DNA from: Nanobdellota archaeon
Lineage (GTDB): Archaea > Nanobdellota > Nanobdellia > Parvarchaeales > Parvarchaeaceae
Direction of reading: 5' to 3'
DNA length: 34,973 nucleotides
Assembly (NCBI GenBank): GCA_021836125.1
Contig: JAKBJF010000008.1
Coordinates: forward strand, 1-34,973
Notes under the pieces: generated by a model
Told to the model about the DNA's origin: nothing
The model's database searches: none
The model's input: only the letters and a program-made list of their open reading frames with translations
In this document: in pieces, positions 22,660 through 31,372 of the stretch
Numbering within the stretch: position 1 is the first letter of the stretch
How the letters are laid out: each line of letters begins with the position of its first letter
Program-made: the position numbers and the translations under genes

Positions 22660-23220
22660 TTACTTGTTTAAAAGGTTACCAGAGAACAAAACTGCCCATA
22701 ACAGCGTCGGATAAACTATCAGGCGTTCAATGCCGCCGTGTCCTAAGCCCAAATTAATACCGACTGCGAAGAGCACGAGAGATACTATGTCTATTACGCC
22801 AAGAATCAGTGACGGATATTTTATTATATTTTTTTCTGTCAATCCAAAATACATGGCGGATAGCCCTGCGAAAAGGAATGTTATCAGAGCGAACAATAAG
22901 TGTATTGCACCGTAGTTTTCGTTGAATATCCCGACGCCGACAGCGCCGATACCGGTAAGGAATATCAATAACGGAAAAAGCTCGGTTCTTAGTCCTTTCT
23001 GCAGGAAAAACGACCCTAAGATAATAAGTGCACCGAGAAATATTACGGATGAATTGAATATGAGCGCAGAACTTCCTACACCAAGATCACTTATCGTGTT
23101 ATTTGCTACGCTGTAACCTGGATAAACGGCTTCTGCTATTACAAGCGAAATGATGAAATATATTGCTCCTGTCCCTATCAAAAGCCCTGCCAACATTAAG
23201 CTTCTGTCAGCTTTTTTCAT
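22660..23220 (-). CDS. DUF998 family membrane protein
   Basis: This 186-residue protein has six membrane helices and the DUF998 pattern: an early YPGYSVANNTISDLGVG loop (family ys...n.iSdLg), then FNSSVIFLGALIILG, GIGAVGVGIFNENYGAIHLLFALITFLFAGLSAM and a last pair ending LLWAVLFSGNLL. The conserved Asn/Ser/Asp loop between helices 1 and 2 and the His in the fourth helix are present. The function of the family is unknown. Reverse-strand TTTATAAATTTAAAGG sits about 25-30 bases before the ATG, giving a leaderless start. It is followed by the FKBP gene in the same direction after 75 bases, which include that gene's own TATA-like box. Confidence 0.85.
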   Translation of the reverse strand: MKKADRSLMLAGLLIGTGAIYFIISLVIAEAVYPGYSVANNTISDLGVGSSALIFNSSVIFLGALIILGSFFLQKGLRTELFPLLIFLTGIGAVGVGIFNENYGAIHLLFALITFLFAGLSAMYFGLTEKNIIKYPSLILGVIDIVSLVLFAVGINLGLGHGGIERLIVYPTLLWAVLFSGNLLNK

Positions 23221-23413
23221 ATTGTTTCTATATACCTTTAAATTTATAAATGCGAACCGGCTGCTCAGAAGTTATAAACAATTAAATACTACCGGTTCCG
23301 GTGATCCGTCGTTCTATTCGCCGGGCTGCGCTGTACTATTTCCATTGAGGTATACGGCGGTGGCATTTCATATGATACTTAAAGTATAAAATGCTGGAAA
23401 AAGAGAAAAATAT

Positions 23414-23821
23414 ATGCATAAGGACATAATCAAACGACTTATAGAGGAAGATCCGTTCCTTAAGAACGTGGGCATAAAAGTAATGTCCGTTTCTAAGGGT
23501 AGATGCAAAATAGCAGTGGAATTTAAGGAAGAGCTGACAAGGACCGGCGGCATTATGAATGGAGGTGCAATAGCTACTCTTGCAGATGCCACGGGGGGAT
23601 GCGCGGTGCTAACGCAGAATGAGGGAAGAAATCAGGTCACCGTTGATTTAAGTATTTCTTTTCTGAACCCTATTGAAAATGGCCCTGTCATCGCAGAAGG
23701 ACACGTTACAAGGACTGGAAAAAGATTATCGTTCGCGTATATAGAGATATTCGACGGAAAGGGCAAACTGTGTGCGACTGCGCACGGGACTTGGTTCTTT
23801 ATCGGCGGACTTAATCAATAA
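23414..23821 (+). CDS. PaaI-family hotdog acyl-CoA thioesterase
   Basis: The 135-residue single hotdog domain contains GGIMNGGAIATLADATGGCAV (45-65), the PaaI/4HBT helix region that binds the acyl-CoA, with the catalytic-type Asp58. The usual HGG is NGG here (Asn49), a change at a position often used to hold the thioester oxygen. The following VTVDLSISFLNPIENGPVIAEGHV is standard. It probably hydrolyses acyl-CoA to release CoA, useful beside a beta-oxidation operon. The ATG has a CTTAAAGTATAAAATG box about 31 bases before it. Its last 7 bases overlap the end of the convergent acyl-CoA dehydrogenase gene. Confidence 0.9.
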   Translation: MHKDIIKRLIEEDPFLKNVGIKVMSVSKGRCKIAVEFKEELTRTGGIMNGGAIATLADATGGCAVLTQNEGRNQVTVDLSISFLNPIENGPVIAEGHVTRTGKRLSFAYIEIFDGKGKLCATAHGTWFFIGGLNQ

Positions 23822-24927
23822 ACTGCACTTTTATCCCCAAAATCGATTTTTGAGAGATTTATCATGTCGTTAAAATGATTTCCAGTAAATACTGCTAGCG
23901 CCATCGAATCCCTGTAAAACCTCTCTATCTTAAAATCTTCTATATACCCATACCCTCCGTGCACCTGGAGTGCAAGAGACGACGCATTTAATACCATCTC
24001 GACTGCTTTAAGTTTTGCACGAAGCGCGTTCTTGAGGTCTTCCGGTGATGTCGAATTATAGAGGTCGTTTTCCATCCTATCAATCTCGGAAATATAACTT
24101 TCCAGTGAAAACGCAATCGGCTGAAAGGATATAAGTTCGGACCCGAACGTTTTTCTTGTCTTTGCATAGTCGATGGCAGCGCTTACAGCTGCTTTTGCGA
24201 TACCTATAGCAATTGCGGCTACTTCATAAGACGCATTGTTGTATGTCTTTCGTATCAAGTCAAGGCCATTCGTTGTCGAAAGAAAAACTGCGTCTTTCAT
24301 CGGAGAATCGAGGACAACCTTTGAAAACCGGATTCCTCTAAAGCCGAGGTGCGGATTGTCTGCGACGACAGACACTCCTTTATTTAAAAGTAAAATACCG
24401 TCTTCGGATCCTTTTTTTACGGCTGCAATAAAGAAGTCAGCGCCCGGGTTTAGCACGTAATCTTGTTTGCCTTTTATTTTTAACGCACTGTTATCTCCCT
24501 TTACGGAGAGATTTTCATCGATTTCTAACTGCGGCGCCGCAATCGAGTTCTTTAGCACATCCTCGAACAAAACCGCCGCGGTGGCTTTATTAGCGGCGAC
24601 TTTTTCAAGTATCTCCCTGCAAATGGTCTTGTCCAAATTCTTAATCAAGAGCTCTGAAAATATCGAATTGTTCAGAAATATCCAAAAAGCTACGGAAGGC
24701 GAGTAACCCGCGAACTCCTGCAGCATCAAGGCGTAACTTTTCTTATCCAGTCCGGAACCTCCGCAGTCCTGCGGTATATAAGCTCCCAAAAAACCGTTTT
24801 CAGCGAGCTTCTGCTTTATATCATCGCTTATACCCTTCCTTTCTATGTCAAGAGCGGATTTTACGAGATATTTCTCACAGAAGTCCTTGACTGTGTTTCT
24901 TAAAACTTCCTGTTCCTCTGTTAACAT
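23815..24927 (-). CDS. Acyl-CoA dehydrogenase paralogue lacking the usual catalytic Glu
   Basis: The acyl-CoA dehydrogenase fold is complete over 370 residues: an N-terminal helical domain with EFAGYSPSVAFW, a weakly conserved middle beta domain and a C-terminal FAD domain with ARTRKTFG-type YAKTRKTFGSELISFQPIAF and QVHGGYGYIEDFKIERFYRDS. The catalytic loop, normally YEGT, reads AVFTGN, so Thr348 stands where the base Glu376 of medium-chain dehydrogenase should be. The alternative base position used by isovaleryl-CoA dehydrogenase is Ala232. Glu235, one helical turn on, might substitute. It may be inactive, regulatory or have a changed reaction. It is the last gene of the operon, 9 bases after the other dehydrogenase. 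Confidence 0.9.
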   Translation of the reverse strand: MLTEEQEVLRNTVKDFCEKYLVKSALDIERKGISDDIKQKLAENGFLGAYIPQDCGGSGLDKKSYALMLQEFAGYSPSVAFWIFLNNSIFSELLIKNLDKTICREILEKVAANKATAAVLFEDVLKNSIAAPQLEIDENLSVKGDNSALKIKGKQDYVLNPGADFFIAAVKKGSEDGILLLNKGVSVVADNPHLGFRGIRFSKVVLDSPMKDAVFLSTTNGLDLIRKTYNNASYEVAAIAIGIAKAAVSAAIDYAKTRKTFGSELISFQPIAFSLESYISEIDRMENDLYNSTSPEDLKNALRAKLKAVEMVLNASSLALQVHGGYGYIEDFKIERFYRDSMALAVFTGNHFNDMINLSKIDFGDKSAVY

Positions 24928-24936
24928 ATTTGTCCC

Positions 24937-26055
24937 TTATTTTTTCATCAACATTCTTGATATGACAAGTTTTTCTATCTCGCTGGTGCCCTCCCATATC
25001 TCTGTTATCTTTGAGTCTCTGTAAAATCTTTCCATGTCGGTGGCTATGCCGTCGAGACCCATGAACAACATCACGGAGCGGGTGGCTTTTGCTGCGACTG
25101 ACGCAGAATAGTACTTTGCCATACTCGTTATTACTGGATCAGGTTCAAACTTGAAAAGTTTATCCGCAGCCATGTACATCAACATCCTTGCGGCTTCTAT
25201 TTCAGTTGCTGTTTCGGAAAGAAGAAACTGGGCGCTTTCATAATCTGCCATCGGCGACCCTCTGCTTTTTAACGCCGCTAAATAAGCTTTTAGCCTGTCG
25301 AGAGCCCCTTCTGCGGTGCCCAAGGCCTGAGCTGCAACGTATATTCTGCTTATGTTGAAGAAAGACATAACGTAATAGAATCCCTTCCCCTCTTCGCCGA
25401 TTATATTTTCTTGAGGTATTTCTATATTGTCAAATTTAAGTTCCGCTGTGCTCGTAGCTCTCATACCGAGCTTACCAGTTATTTTTGTTGACGAAAATCC
25501 TTTCATTTCGGATTCGACTATCGCCATGCTTAGTCCGTGATGTCTTTTCTCGGGTGAATCCGGTTCCGCGGATCTTGCTAGAACATAAAAATGATTGGCT
25601 ATGGTGCCGTTCGTTATGAACATTTTCCCTCCGTTCAGTATCCACTTACCGTCCTTCTTATACAACTTTGTGGATATTCCTGCTACATCGCTTCCAGCTA
25701 TCGGCTCTGTCACCGCAAAACCACTTATCTTTTCGCCCTTTAACACTGGCTCCAGATACTTTTTTTTCTGATAATCTGAGCCGTAGAGCATTATCACCTC
25801 AGAACCGAAACCGGGAACCAAAGCCGACATCCCCACTCCCGGATCTACGCGACAGAACTCTTCCATCGAAACCAACATACCCCATGGGTTGCCCACGTCG
25901 ATGAACCCCGCGTTATACGCCTTCTTTCTTATATCGTCCGGATAAGTTTCTGTAGCGTCGCACGTCAAAGTCAATTCCTGTGTGAACTCCTTGACGGCAA
26001 AATCCCTCGCCTTTTTCCTTATATCTTCAATTTCTTTCGGCAAAGAAAAATCCAT
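24937..26055 (-). CDS. Acyl-CoA dehydrogenase (catalytic)
   Basis: This FAD enzyme makes trans-2-enoyl-CoA from acyl-CoA and hands electrons to ETF. The 372 residues show all family blocks: GFAVTEPIAGSDVAGISTKLYKK (substrate/FAD loop), ITNGTIANHF, GKLGMRATSTAELKFDNIEIP, AAQALGTAEGALDRLKAYL and, near the end, YRDSKITEIWEGTSEI with Glu355 as the catalytic base of the short/medium-chain type. The ATG at 26055 was chosen because it follows the thiolase TAA by one base; a TTG five codons earlier would overlap the thiolase gene. It sits between thiolase and a second, altered dehydrogenase, so together with that gene it probably supplies the first beta-oxidation step. Confidence 0.96.
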   Translation of the reverse strand: MDFSLPKEIEDIRKKARDFAVKEFTQELTLTCDATETYPDDIRKKAYNAGFIDVGNPWGMLVSMEEFCRVDPGVGMSALVPGFGSEVIMLYGSDYQKKKYLEPVLKGEKISGFAVTEPIAGSDVAGISTKLYKKDGKWILNGGKMFITNGTIANHFYVLARSAEPDSPEKRHHGLSMAIVESEMKGFSSTKITGKLGMRATSTAELKFDNIEIPQENIIGEEGKGFYYVMSFFNISRIYVAAQALGTAEGALDRLKAYLAALKSRGSPMADYESAQFLLSETATEIEAARMLMYMAADKLFKFEPDPVITSMAKYYSASVAAKATRSVMLFMGLDGIATDMERFYRDSKITEIWEGTSEIEKLVISRMLMKK

Positions 26056-26056
26056 T

Positions 26057-27238
26057 TTAAGTCTTTTCAAGGACTATCGAAAATCCCTGGCCCCCTCCTA
26101 CGCACAGTGTCGCTACTCCAAGCTTCTTTTTATTGTCGTTAAGTATCCTTGAGAGAGTTCCAACGAGCCTTGCGCCGCTTGCGCCCAAAGGATGTCCTAT
26201 CGATATGGCGCCGCCGTGTACGTTTACTAAATCCGGTTTGATGCCGAGCTCCTTAATAGCATACAGTGCGACTACGGCAAAAGCTTCGTTTATCTCCCAG
26301 TAATCGATGTCATCGACTTTTAATCCTGCTTTTTCGAGCGCTTTTTTGCTGGCGGGCACCGGGCCTTTTCCCATAACTTCAGGATCTACTCCTGCCCAAC
26401 CCATAGAGCGTATCTTGGCCAATGGTTTGAATCCGTATTTCTTTATTCCGTTTTCCGACATTAACATTACGAGTGATGCGCCAGCATTAAGAGGTGAAGA
26501 ATTTCCAACGGTTATGACGCCGCCTTGCTTAAAAGCCGGAGGCAGCCCCTTTATCTGTTCAAGAGTTGTATCGGACCGGATGCTCTGATCATTTTCTATA
26601 GTGGTTTTTTGCCCGTTATATTCTACATCTATAGGGAGTATCTCTTCCTTAAACCAGCCATCCTTCTGCGCTTTGGATGAAAGTATATGACTTCGAAGGG
26701 AAAACTCATCCATAGAATCTTTTGTTATTCCACTCTCCTCTGCGAGTCTTTCCGCGGTCAACCCCATATTATAACCTATATTCATCTTGTACTTTGCATA
26801 TTCCGGCCTAACTAGAAGTTTATAACTCGGCAAAATGAAAGGGTTATCATTTATCGGCACATGCGTCATATGTTCCATGCCACCGGCCAACACTATGTCG
26901 GAATTTCCCGTCATTATCTCCATTGCGCCTGTTGCTATTGACATCATTGATGATGAACATGCTCTGTCCATTCCGACTCCTGGAACGGTTGTAGGCAGGC
27001 CTGCCAGCAGTACTGGATGTCTACCTCCATAAAGCCAGTTTTCGCCCGACTGAAATGCACAACCAGTTATGACGTCGCCTATCTCATTGGCGTCGATTGG
27101 TTTTCTCCTCAATAATTCTTTTATAAGCATCGCCAAAGCGTCGTCCATCCTTATGGAATTGAAAACGTCCCTTTCCGGTTCCTTTGGCCTTGACCTAGAG
27201 AACGCAGTTCTTGCATAGTCCACTATATACGCTTCCAT
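26057..27238 (-). CDS. Acetyl-CoA acetyltransferase / 3-ketoacyl-CoA thiolase
   Basis: The 393-residue thiolase has the full catalytic set: nucleophile Cys94 in DRACSSSM, Asn317 in NEAF, His349 in [10 protein letters not shown] and Cys379 in LCVGGGQG, at the same spacing as in classical biosynthetic and degradative thiolases. It cleaves 3-ketoacyl-CoA with CoA to acetyl-CoA and a shorter acyl-CoA; placement between the dehydrogenase/hydratase and acyl-CoA dehydrogenase genes argues for the degradative direction. It is cytosolic. The ATG follows the TGA of the upstream fusion gene by one base with AGGTG overlapping that stop, so translation is coupled. Confidence 0.96.
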   Translation of the reverse strand: MEAYIVDYARTAFSRSRPKEPERDVFNSIRMDDALAMLIKELLRRKPIDANEIGDVITGCAFQSGENWLYGGRHPVLLAGLPTTVPGVGMDRACSSSMMSIATGAMEIMTGNSDIVLAGGMEHMTHVPINDNPFILPSYKLLVRPEYAKYKMNIGYNMGLTAERLAEESGITKDSMDEFSLRSHILSSKAQKDGWFKEEILPIDVEYNGQKTTIENDQSIRSDTTLEQIKGLPPAFKQGGVITVGNSSPLNAGASLVMLMSENGIKKYGFKPLAKIRSMGWAGVDPEVMGKGPVPASKKALEKAGLKVDDIDYWEINEAFAVVALYAIKELGIKPDLVNVHGGAISIGHPLGASGARLVGTLSRILNDNKKKLGVATLCVGGGQGFSIVLEKT

Positions 27239-27239
27239 G

Positions 27240-29210
27240 TCACCTGCCTTTGAATTCCGGCTTCTTTTTCTGCATAAAGGATGATAAGCCTTCTCTTAAG
27301 TCTTCCGTATTGAAAATTATGCCGCTGGCTATCGATTCTAAATCGAGACCGGCTTCTAAGGATATCTCAACGCTCTTATTCACGAGAGTTTTTCCAAGCG
27401 CGGCTGCTATCGGTGCTGAATTGATTGATATTTCCTTAGCGTACTGCATGGCGTTAGACACAATGTCAGAGTCGAATATCTTTGATATTAATCCGAAATC
27501 TGATGCTTCCTTTCCCGTTATTCTCTCACTTGTCAATACCAAACGGGATGCATACGAACCGCCTATAAGTTTGGCAATTCTCTGAGAACCGCCCCATGCA
27601 GGAATCAAACCATGCGTGACTTCAGGGAAACCCATCACCACCGAACTGGTCGCCACTCTCAAGTCGCATGCGAGTGAAAGCTCAAAACCACCGCCAAGTG
27701 CGTAACCCTCCATGACTGCGATCGTTATCTTTGGTATTTCGGACAGTTTCTTGAATGTATTCTGTCCTTTTTTGGAGAATGCTATGAACTGAGCGTCGTT
27801 GGCGAAGTAACTCGAAAGATCTGCGCCTGCGGAAAGGATCCCTCCCTCGCCCATTACCAACAAAACGTTTACGGATTGATCGCTCCACAGGCTTGCGATT
27901 GCCCTATCAAGCTCATCCAAAACGTCTAAGTTTATTAGATTTAGTTTTGGTCTGTTTATTAATAGTCTGGCGACTTTCTCGTTTCTTTCGATAGTCACAT
28001 ACTTGAAGCCAGATTGTTTTTCTCCTGACGGAGTCTCGGATTCCTTATGCAGCCCGCCATCGATAGCATAAAGCATCTTGCCTTGTGATATACTAACCGA
28101 TGGCTTGAAAACATCACAGTCGAATCTCTTCGCGAGCTCGTCCAATTTTTCCTTAACTTCAGAATTTGTTAGGCTTTTAGCAACTGATATCGGTCCAAAC
28201 GGCCTATTCATGCCTAACTTTACCGCCGTCTCTATCTCATCAGGAGTTGCGATATTCTCTTCTAGCAGCTTTACCGCTTCGTTTATCTCGACTGAGAATA
28301 GATCCATAAGAGACAATTTGTCGGTAGGGTTGGCTGAAGTCAGTATCGCAGGCCTGCCCTTGGTCCAATCATAAAAACCTGCGCCGCTTTTCTTGCCAAG
28401 AAGTTTTCTGCTTACCATATCAGAGTAAACCTTCACTTTTCCGTAGTCCGGCGATATCTCTTTCGCATAATAATCCAGTGAGTCTTTGACTATGTCCACG
28501 CCTACGAAATCTATCAGCTCATACGGGCCCATAACCATGCCCTGGCCTTTAGCAAAAGCATCGACCTCCTCTGGTTTTGCGATACCTTTGTCTATTATCA
28601 GCCCGAAAAGCAGGAGATCGGCCGCATTTATCCTGTTTACTATGAAACCAGGAGTATCTTTCTTAACGCTTACCGGCGTCTTTCCTGTACGCTTTATAAG
28701 TTCAGACGCTATTTCGAAGGTCTTATCGTTTGTCTTTTCTCCTCTGACCACTTCTACGAGTTTCATAATAACGGCTGGATTGAAAAAATGGGTTCCTATC
28801 GCTCTTTCTGGATGTTTCATCGCGGACGCTATCTGAGTTATGCGGATGTTCGACGTGTTCGAGCTTATTACTGTATCGTCCTTTATGAAATTTTCGGCTT
28901 GTGTAAATATTTTACTCTTAAGGTCAAGATTCTCTGGGACGGCCTCAACTACAAAATCGACGTCTTTAAGACCGGACTGCATGTCAGTGAATGTCTTCAT
29001 TCTTGCGTAAGATTCTTTCGCCTGTTGGTCGGTCATCTTGCCTTTCTCCGCAAGTTTATTGATGCTCTGTAAAACGTTTGACATCGCGGAATCAAGTGTG
29101 GTCTGTTTTAAATCTATGAGGTTTACATAAAATCCAGATATTGCAAAAACCTCGGCTATACCGTGACCCATCTCGCCGGCACCTATTACGGCTATTTTTT
29201 TTATGTCCAT
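27240..29210 (-). CDS. 3-hydroxyacyl-CoA dehydrogenase / enoyl-CoA hydratase fusion
   Basis: This 656-residue protein carries out the two middle steps of beta-oxidation. The N-terminal half (1-380) is the NAD-dependent dehydrogenase: GAGEMG at 10-15, and catalytic His141 and Glu153 in GTHFFNPAVIMKLVEVV. The C-terminal half (about 402-656) is a crotonase: oxyanion-hole block SAGADLSSYF, then YALGGGFELSLACDLR with Glu510 and GFPEVTHGLIPAWGG with Glu530, the two catalytic glutamates 20 residues apart. The order dehydrogenase then hydratase is the archaeal one, opposite to bacterial FadB. No trifunctional isomerase part is seen. The start is three bases after the SCP2 stop, in one operon. Confidence 0.95.
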   Translation of the reverse strand: MDIKKIAVIGAGEMGHGIAEVFAISGFYVNLIDLKQTTLDSAMSNVLQSINKLAEKGKMTDQQAKESYARMKTFTDMQSGLKDVDFVVEAVPENLDLKSKIFTQAENFIKDDTVISSNTSNIRITQIASAMKHPERAIGTHFFNPAVIMKLVEVVRGEKTNDKTFEIASELIKRTGKTPVSVKKDTPGFIVNRINAADLLLFGLIIDKGIAKPEEVDAFAKGQGMVMGPYELIDFVGVDIVKDSLDYYAKEISPDYGKVKVYSDMVSRKLLGKKSGAGFYDWTKGRPAILTSANPTDKLSLMDLFSVEINEAVKLLEENIATPDEIETAVKLGMNRPFGPISVAKSLTNSEVKEKLDELAKRFDCDVFKPSVSISQGKMLYAIDGGLHKESETPSGEKQSGFKYVTIERNEKVARLLINRPKLNLINLDVLDELDRAIASLWSDQSVNVLLVMGEGGILSAGADLSSYFANDAQFIAFSKKGQNTFKKLSEIPKITIAVMEGYALGGGFELSLACDLRVATSSVVMGFPEVTHGLIPAWGGSQRIAKLIGGSYASRLVLTSERITGKEASDFGLISKIFDSDIVSNAMQYAKEISINSAPIAAALGKTLVNKSVEISLEAGLDLESIASGIIFNTEDLREGLSSFMQKKKPEFKGR

Positions 29211-29213
29211 TGT

Positions 29214-29552
29214 TCACTGGGCGCGCTTAAGTAATGAAACCAGCTTTTGTGCGGAAGATAGATCGCCTGAAACTTTAAGTTTCCTGAACAAGAATGCCTT
29301 CATACTGTCTAATTTTCCTGTGAAAACGTCCCCGAATGTCGCGTCATCTGCGGTAAAAACGTTCTTAGCATCCTGTATTTCACCGTCGTTTAACGCTATA
29401 GAGCCGTCTGCATTAAATTCTAAGTAGTATGGCTGCGAATCCGAAGGTTTGAACTGAAATTTGGTAGCGCTCCATGCTTTCCCATCGTTCTTAAGTTCGT
29501 CCATTGAATTAAATTTGTCAACAATGCCCTTTAACGCGTCTTTCGATGTCAT
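29214..29552 (-). CDS. SCP2 sterol/acyl-carrier domain protein
   Basis: The 112-residue protein is a single SCP2 domain: a charged N-terminal helix, strands with KFQFKPSDSQPYYLEFNADGSIAL, then the VFTADDATFGDVFTGKLDSMKAFLFRKLKVSGDL block (family i....e.d...l..G......af..Gk..i.Gd). SCP2 domains hold fatty acids or acyl-CoA in a hydrophobic tunnel. As the first gene of the beta-oxidation operon it probably carries acyl chains to the enzymes; its place here is unusual and informative. The ATG is 28 bases from a TATA element (29572-29588), itself next to a palindrome. The fusion gene starts three bases after its stop. Confidence 0.93.
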   Translation of the reverse strand: MTSKDALKGIVDKFNSMDELKNDGKAWSATKFQFKPSDSQPYYLEFNADGSIALNDGEIQDAKNVFTADDATFGDVFTGKLDSMKAFLFRKLKVSGDLSSAQKLVSLLKRAQ

Positions 29553-29571
29553 AACTATAATTAAAGTTGCG

Positions 29572-29588
29572 TATTAATAAATATATCG
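29572..29588 (-). promoter_or_regulatory. TATA box of the SCP2-led beta-oxidation operon
   Basis: Reverse-strand CGATATATTTATTAATA is centred about 28 bases before the SCP2 ATG at 29552, so the five-gene operon probably starts here with a leaderless first gene. The palindrome at 29590-29603 abuts its upstream side, where the BRE would lie. Confidence 0.6.
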
Positions 29589-29589
29589 T

Positions 29590-29603
29590 CGCAAAAAATT
29601 GCG
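29590..29603. promoter_or_regulatory. Candidate operator palindrome
   Basis: CGCAA-AAAA-TTGCG is a perfect inverted repeat with 5-base arms, directly upstream of the operon TATA box. A bound regulator here would block or recruit TBP/TFB. No regulator gene is adjacent, so this is inferred from position only. Confidence 0.4.
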
Positions 29604-29655
29604 GGTTGATTCTGCGGCTATTACTTAATCAAGAGTTTAAGTAGGCTGTCACATG

Positions 29656-29668
29656 CGGAAAATTTCCG
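29656..29668. repeat. Second palindrome in the same spacer
   Basis: CGGAAA-A-TTTCCG is a perfect 13-base inverted repeat lying between the end of the acyl-CoA ligase gene (29679) and the SCP2 promoter. Its CG.AA..TT.CG shape recalls the palindrome at 29590-29603. It could be a second operator site or part of a transcription end. Confidence 0.4.
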
Positions 29669-29678
29669 TTATCTGGAA

Positions 29679-31298
29679 TTATTTACTTTCTGGTTTGCTA
29701 TATTCTTCTCTTAGCTCTTTTTTATCGACTTTGCCAGTGCTTGTCTTCGGCATCGAATCAACGAATATTACTCTGTCCGGTATCCACCATTTCTGAATTC
29801 TGTCAATACCGATAAATTTCTGAAGGTGATCAAGCACGTCCTTTTCTGTGAGTTCACCTTTTTTGACTATAAGGGCTATCGGTCTTTCTCCCCACTTCTC
29901 ATTTGGTACGCCTATGACGGCGACTTCGCCGACGTTTGGGTGCCTGCTTATTACATCCTCGATGATTATAGTAGGTATAAACTCGCCGCCGCTTTTTACG
30001 GCGTCTTTCTCCCTGTCAACTATGTGCAGGTATCCGTATTCATCTATCACTCCTAAGTCACCGGTATGCAGCCAACCACCATCCCACAGTGCTGCGGTAT
30101 TTTCCGGGTCATTATAATATCCTTGTGTGAACCACGGCGCCCTTGCTATTACTTCGCCTATGCTTTTACCGTCATGAGGAACTTCCTTTTTCTCTTTGTC
30201 TATGACTTTTACATCAACCATCGGTATCGGCAACCCTGCACTCAATAAGAGTCCAAATTTCTTTTCATCGTCCAATTTATTGGCCTTATCATTCAACGAA
30301 GCTATCGATATGACTGGACCAGTCTCAGACATTCCATAGCCGCCGAGAGTCAATATCCCGAACTGCTTGGCTCTCAATGCAAGTCCTTCCGGGAGGGCAG
30401 ATCCGCCTATTATCACTTTCCAGTTTTTCAAGTACTCTTTATATTCCTCTATTTTAGGCGAGTTAAGTATCATATAAAGAATAGAAGGCACCATCGCAGA
30501 AAATGTTACTCCTTCGTTCTTTATCAGTTCCAGAAAAACGTTTACATCATATCTTCCCGCTAAGATGTATTTATTGCCGGATATAAGACCAGCGTAGGGC
30601 ATTCCCCACTGATGAACGTGAAACAACGGTACAGCAGTCATAAAAACGTCCTTATCCGAAAGGTTAAGCGGCGGCGCTTTCACAGCGTTCGAAACAGACA
30701 AAGTGTGAAGGACAAGATCCCGGTGGGTAAATGTGACTCCCTTCGGCATGCCTGTAGTACCCGAGGTATAAAATACTGTAGCGGTCGAATTCTCGTCTAC
30801 ATCTGGAAGCTCGTAGTCCGGCTTCTTTATAAGTTCATCATAATTATATGAGGGGCCTAGTGAGGTTTCTATCTTGCCGTGATCTTCTCTATAAACTATC
30901 CATCCTTTGACAAAATCAAAAAGCTCCTTGTTCTTTTCTATTAGCGGCACGAACTCATCGCGGACTATAACATATTTATCACCGGCATTCTGCATCGTGT
31001 AATATATCAGTTCTGGCGGGTATCTTATATTTACGGTATGCAGGACAGCGCCCATCATAGGTACGGAAAAATATGCTTCCATGTATCTGTTCGTATCCCA
31101 GTCTAAAACCGACACGATGTCCCCGGCCTTTACGCCTATCTCTTTTAAGCCTGCTGAAAGTCCCTTAGTCCTTTCAAAGAATTTCTTAAATGTGTACCTT
31201 TCCTTATCCGCGTATAATATTTCTCTATCGGCAAACCTGTCTGCCGTATTTATAAAAAGGTTTTTAAGATTGAGTTTGCGTCCTGGCCTCTCATCCAT
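29679..31298 (-). CDS. Fatty-acid--CoA ligase (AMP-forming)
   Basis: This ANL-family enzyme activates a fatty acid through an acyl-adenylate to acyl-CoA. Over 539 residues it shows the P-loop YTSGTTGMPKG (177-187), GGYGMSETGPVIS, WLHTGDLGVIDEYGYLHIVDREKD with the hinge, GGEFIPTIIIEDVI and the C-terminal MPKTSTGKVDKKEL with catalytic Lys523. The sequence style is that of medium/long-chain acyl-CoA synthetases; chain length cannot be read off. There is no membrane helix. A TATA-like box (CATATTATAAAAAG at 31315-31328 as read on the forward strand) is about 25 bases from the ATG. The gene is divergent from etfB and upstream of the SCP2-led operon, which has its own promoter. Confidence 0.95.
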   Translation of the reverse strand: MDERPGRKLNLKNLFINTADRFADREILYADKERYTFKKFFERTKGLSAGLKEIGVKAGDIVSVLDWDTNRYMEAYFSVPMMGAVLHTVNIRYPPELIYYTMQNAGDKYVIVRDEFVPLIEKNKELFDFVKGWIVYREDHGKIETSLGPSYNYDELIKKPDYELPDVDENSTATVFYTSGTTGMPKGVTFTHRDLVLHTLSVSNAVKAPPLNLSDKDVFMTAVPLFHVHQWGMPYAGLISGNKYILAGRYDVNVFLELIKNEGVTFSAMVPSILYMILNSPKIEEYKEYLKNWKVIIGGSALPEGLALRAKQFGILTLGGYGMSETGPVISIASLNDKANKLDDEKKFGLLLSAGLPIPMVDVKVIDKEKKEVPHDGKSIGEVIARAPWFTQGYYNDPENTAALWDGGWLHTGDLGVIDEYGYLHIVDREKDAVKSGGEFIPTIIIEDVISRHPNVGEVAVIGVPNEKWGERPIALIVKKGELTEKDVLDHLQKFIGIDRIQKWWIPDRVIFVDSMPKTSTGKVDKKELREEYSKPESK

Positions 31299-31372
31299 AC
31301 TTGGTTATGTATATCATATTATAAAAAGATTGATGGTATCATAAAGATATAATCAAACTATTGGGTATTACG
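31299..31372. promoter_or_regulatory. Divergent promoter region, acyl-CoA ligase and etfBA
   Basis: Two TATA elements lie in this 74-base spacer: CATATTATAAAAAG (31315-31328), about 25 bases before the ligase ATG on the reverse strand, and CATAAAGATATAATC (31340-31354), about 27 bases before the etfB ATG at 31373. Close divergence suggests joint control of activation and electron transfer. The operon palindromes are not repeated here. Confidence 0.6.
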
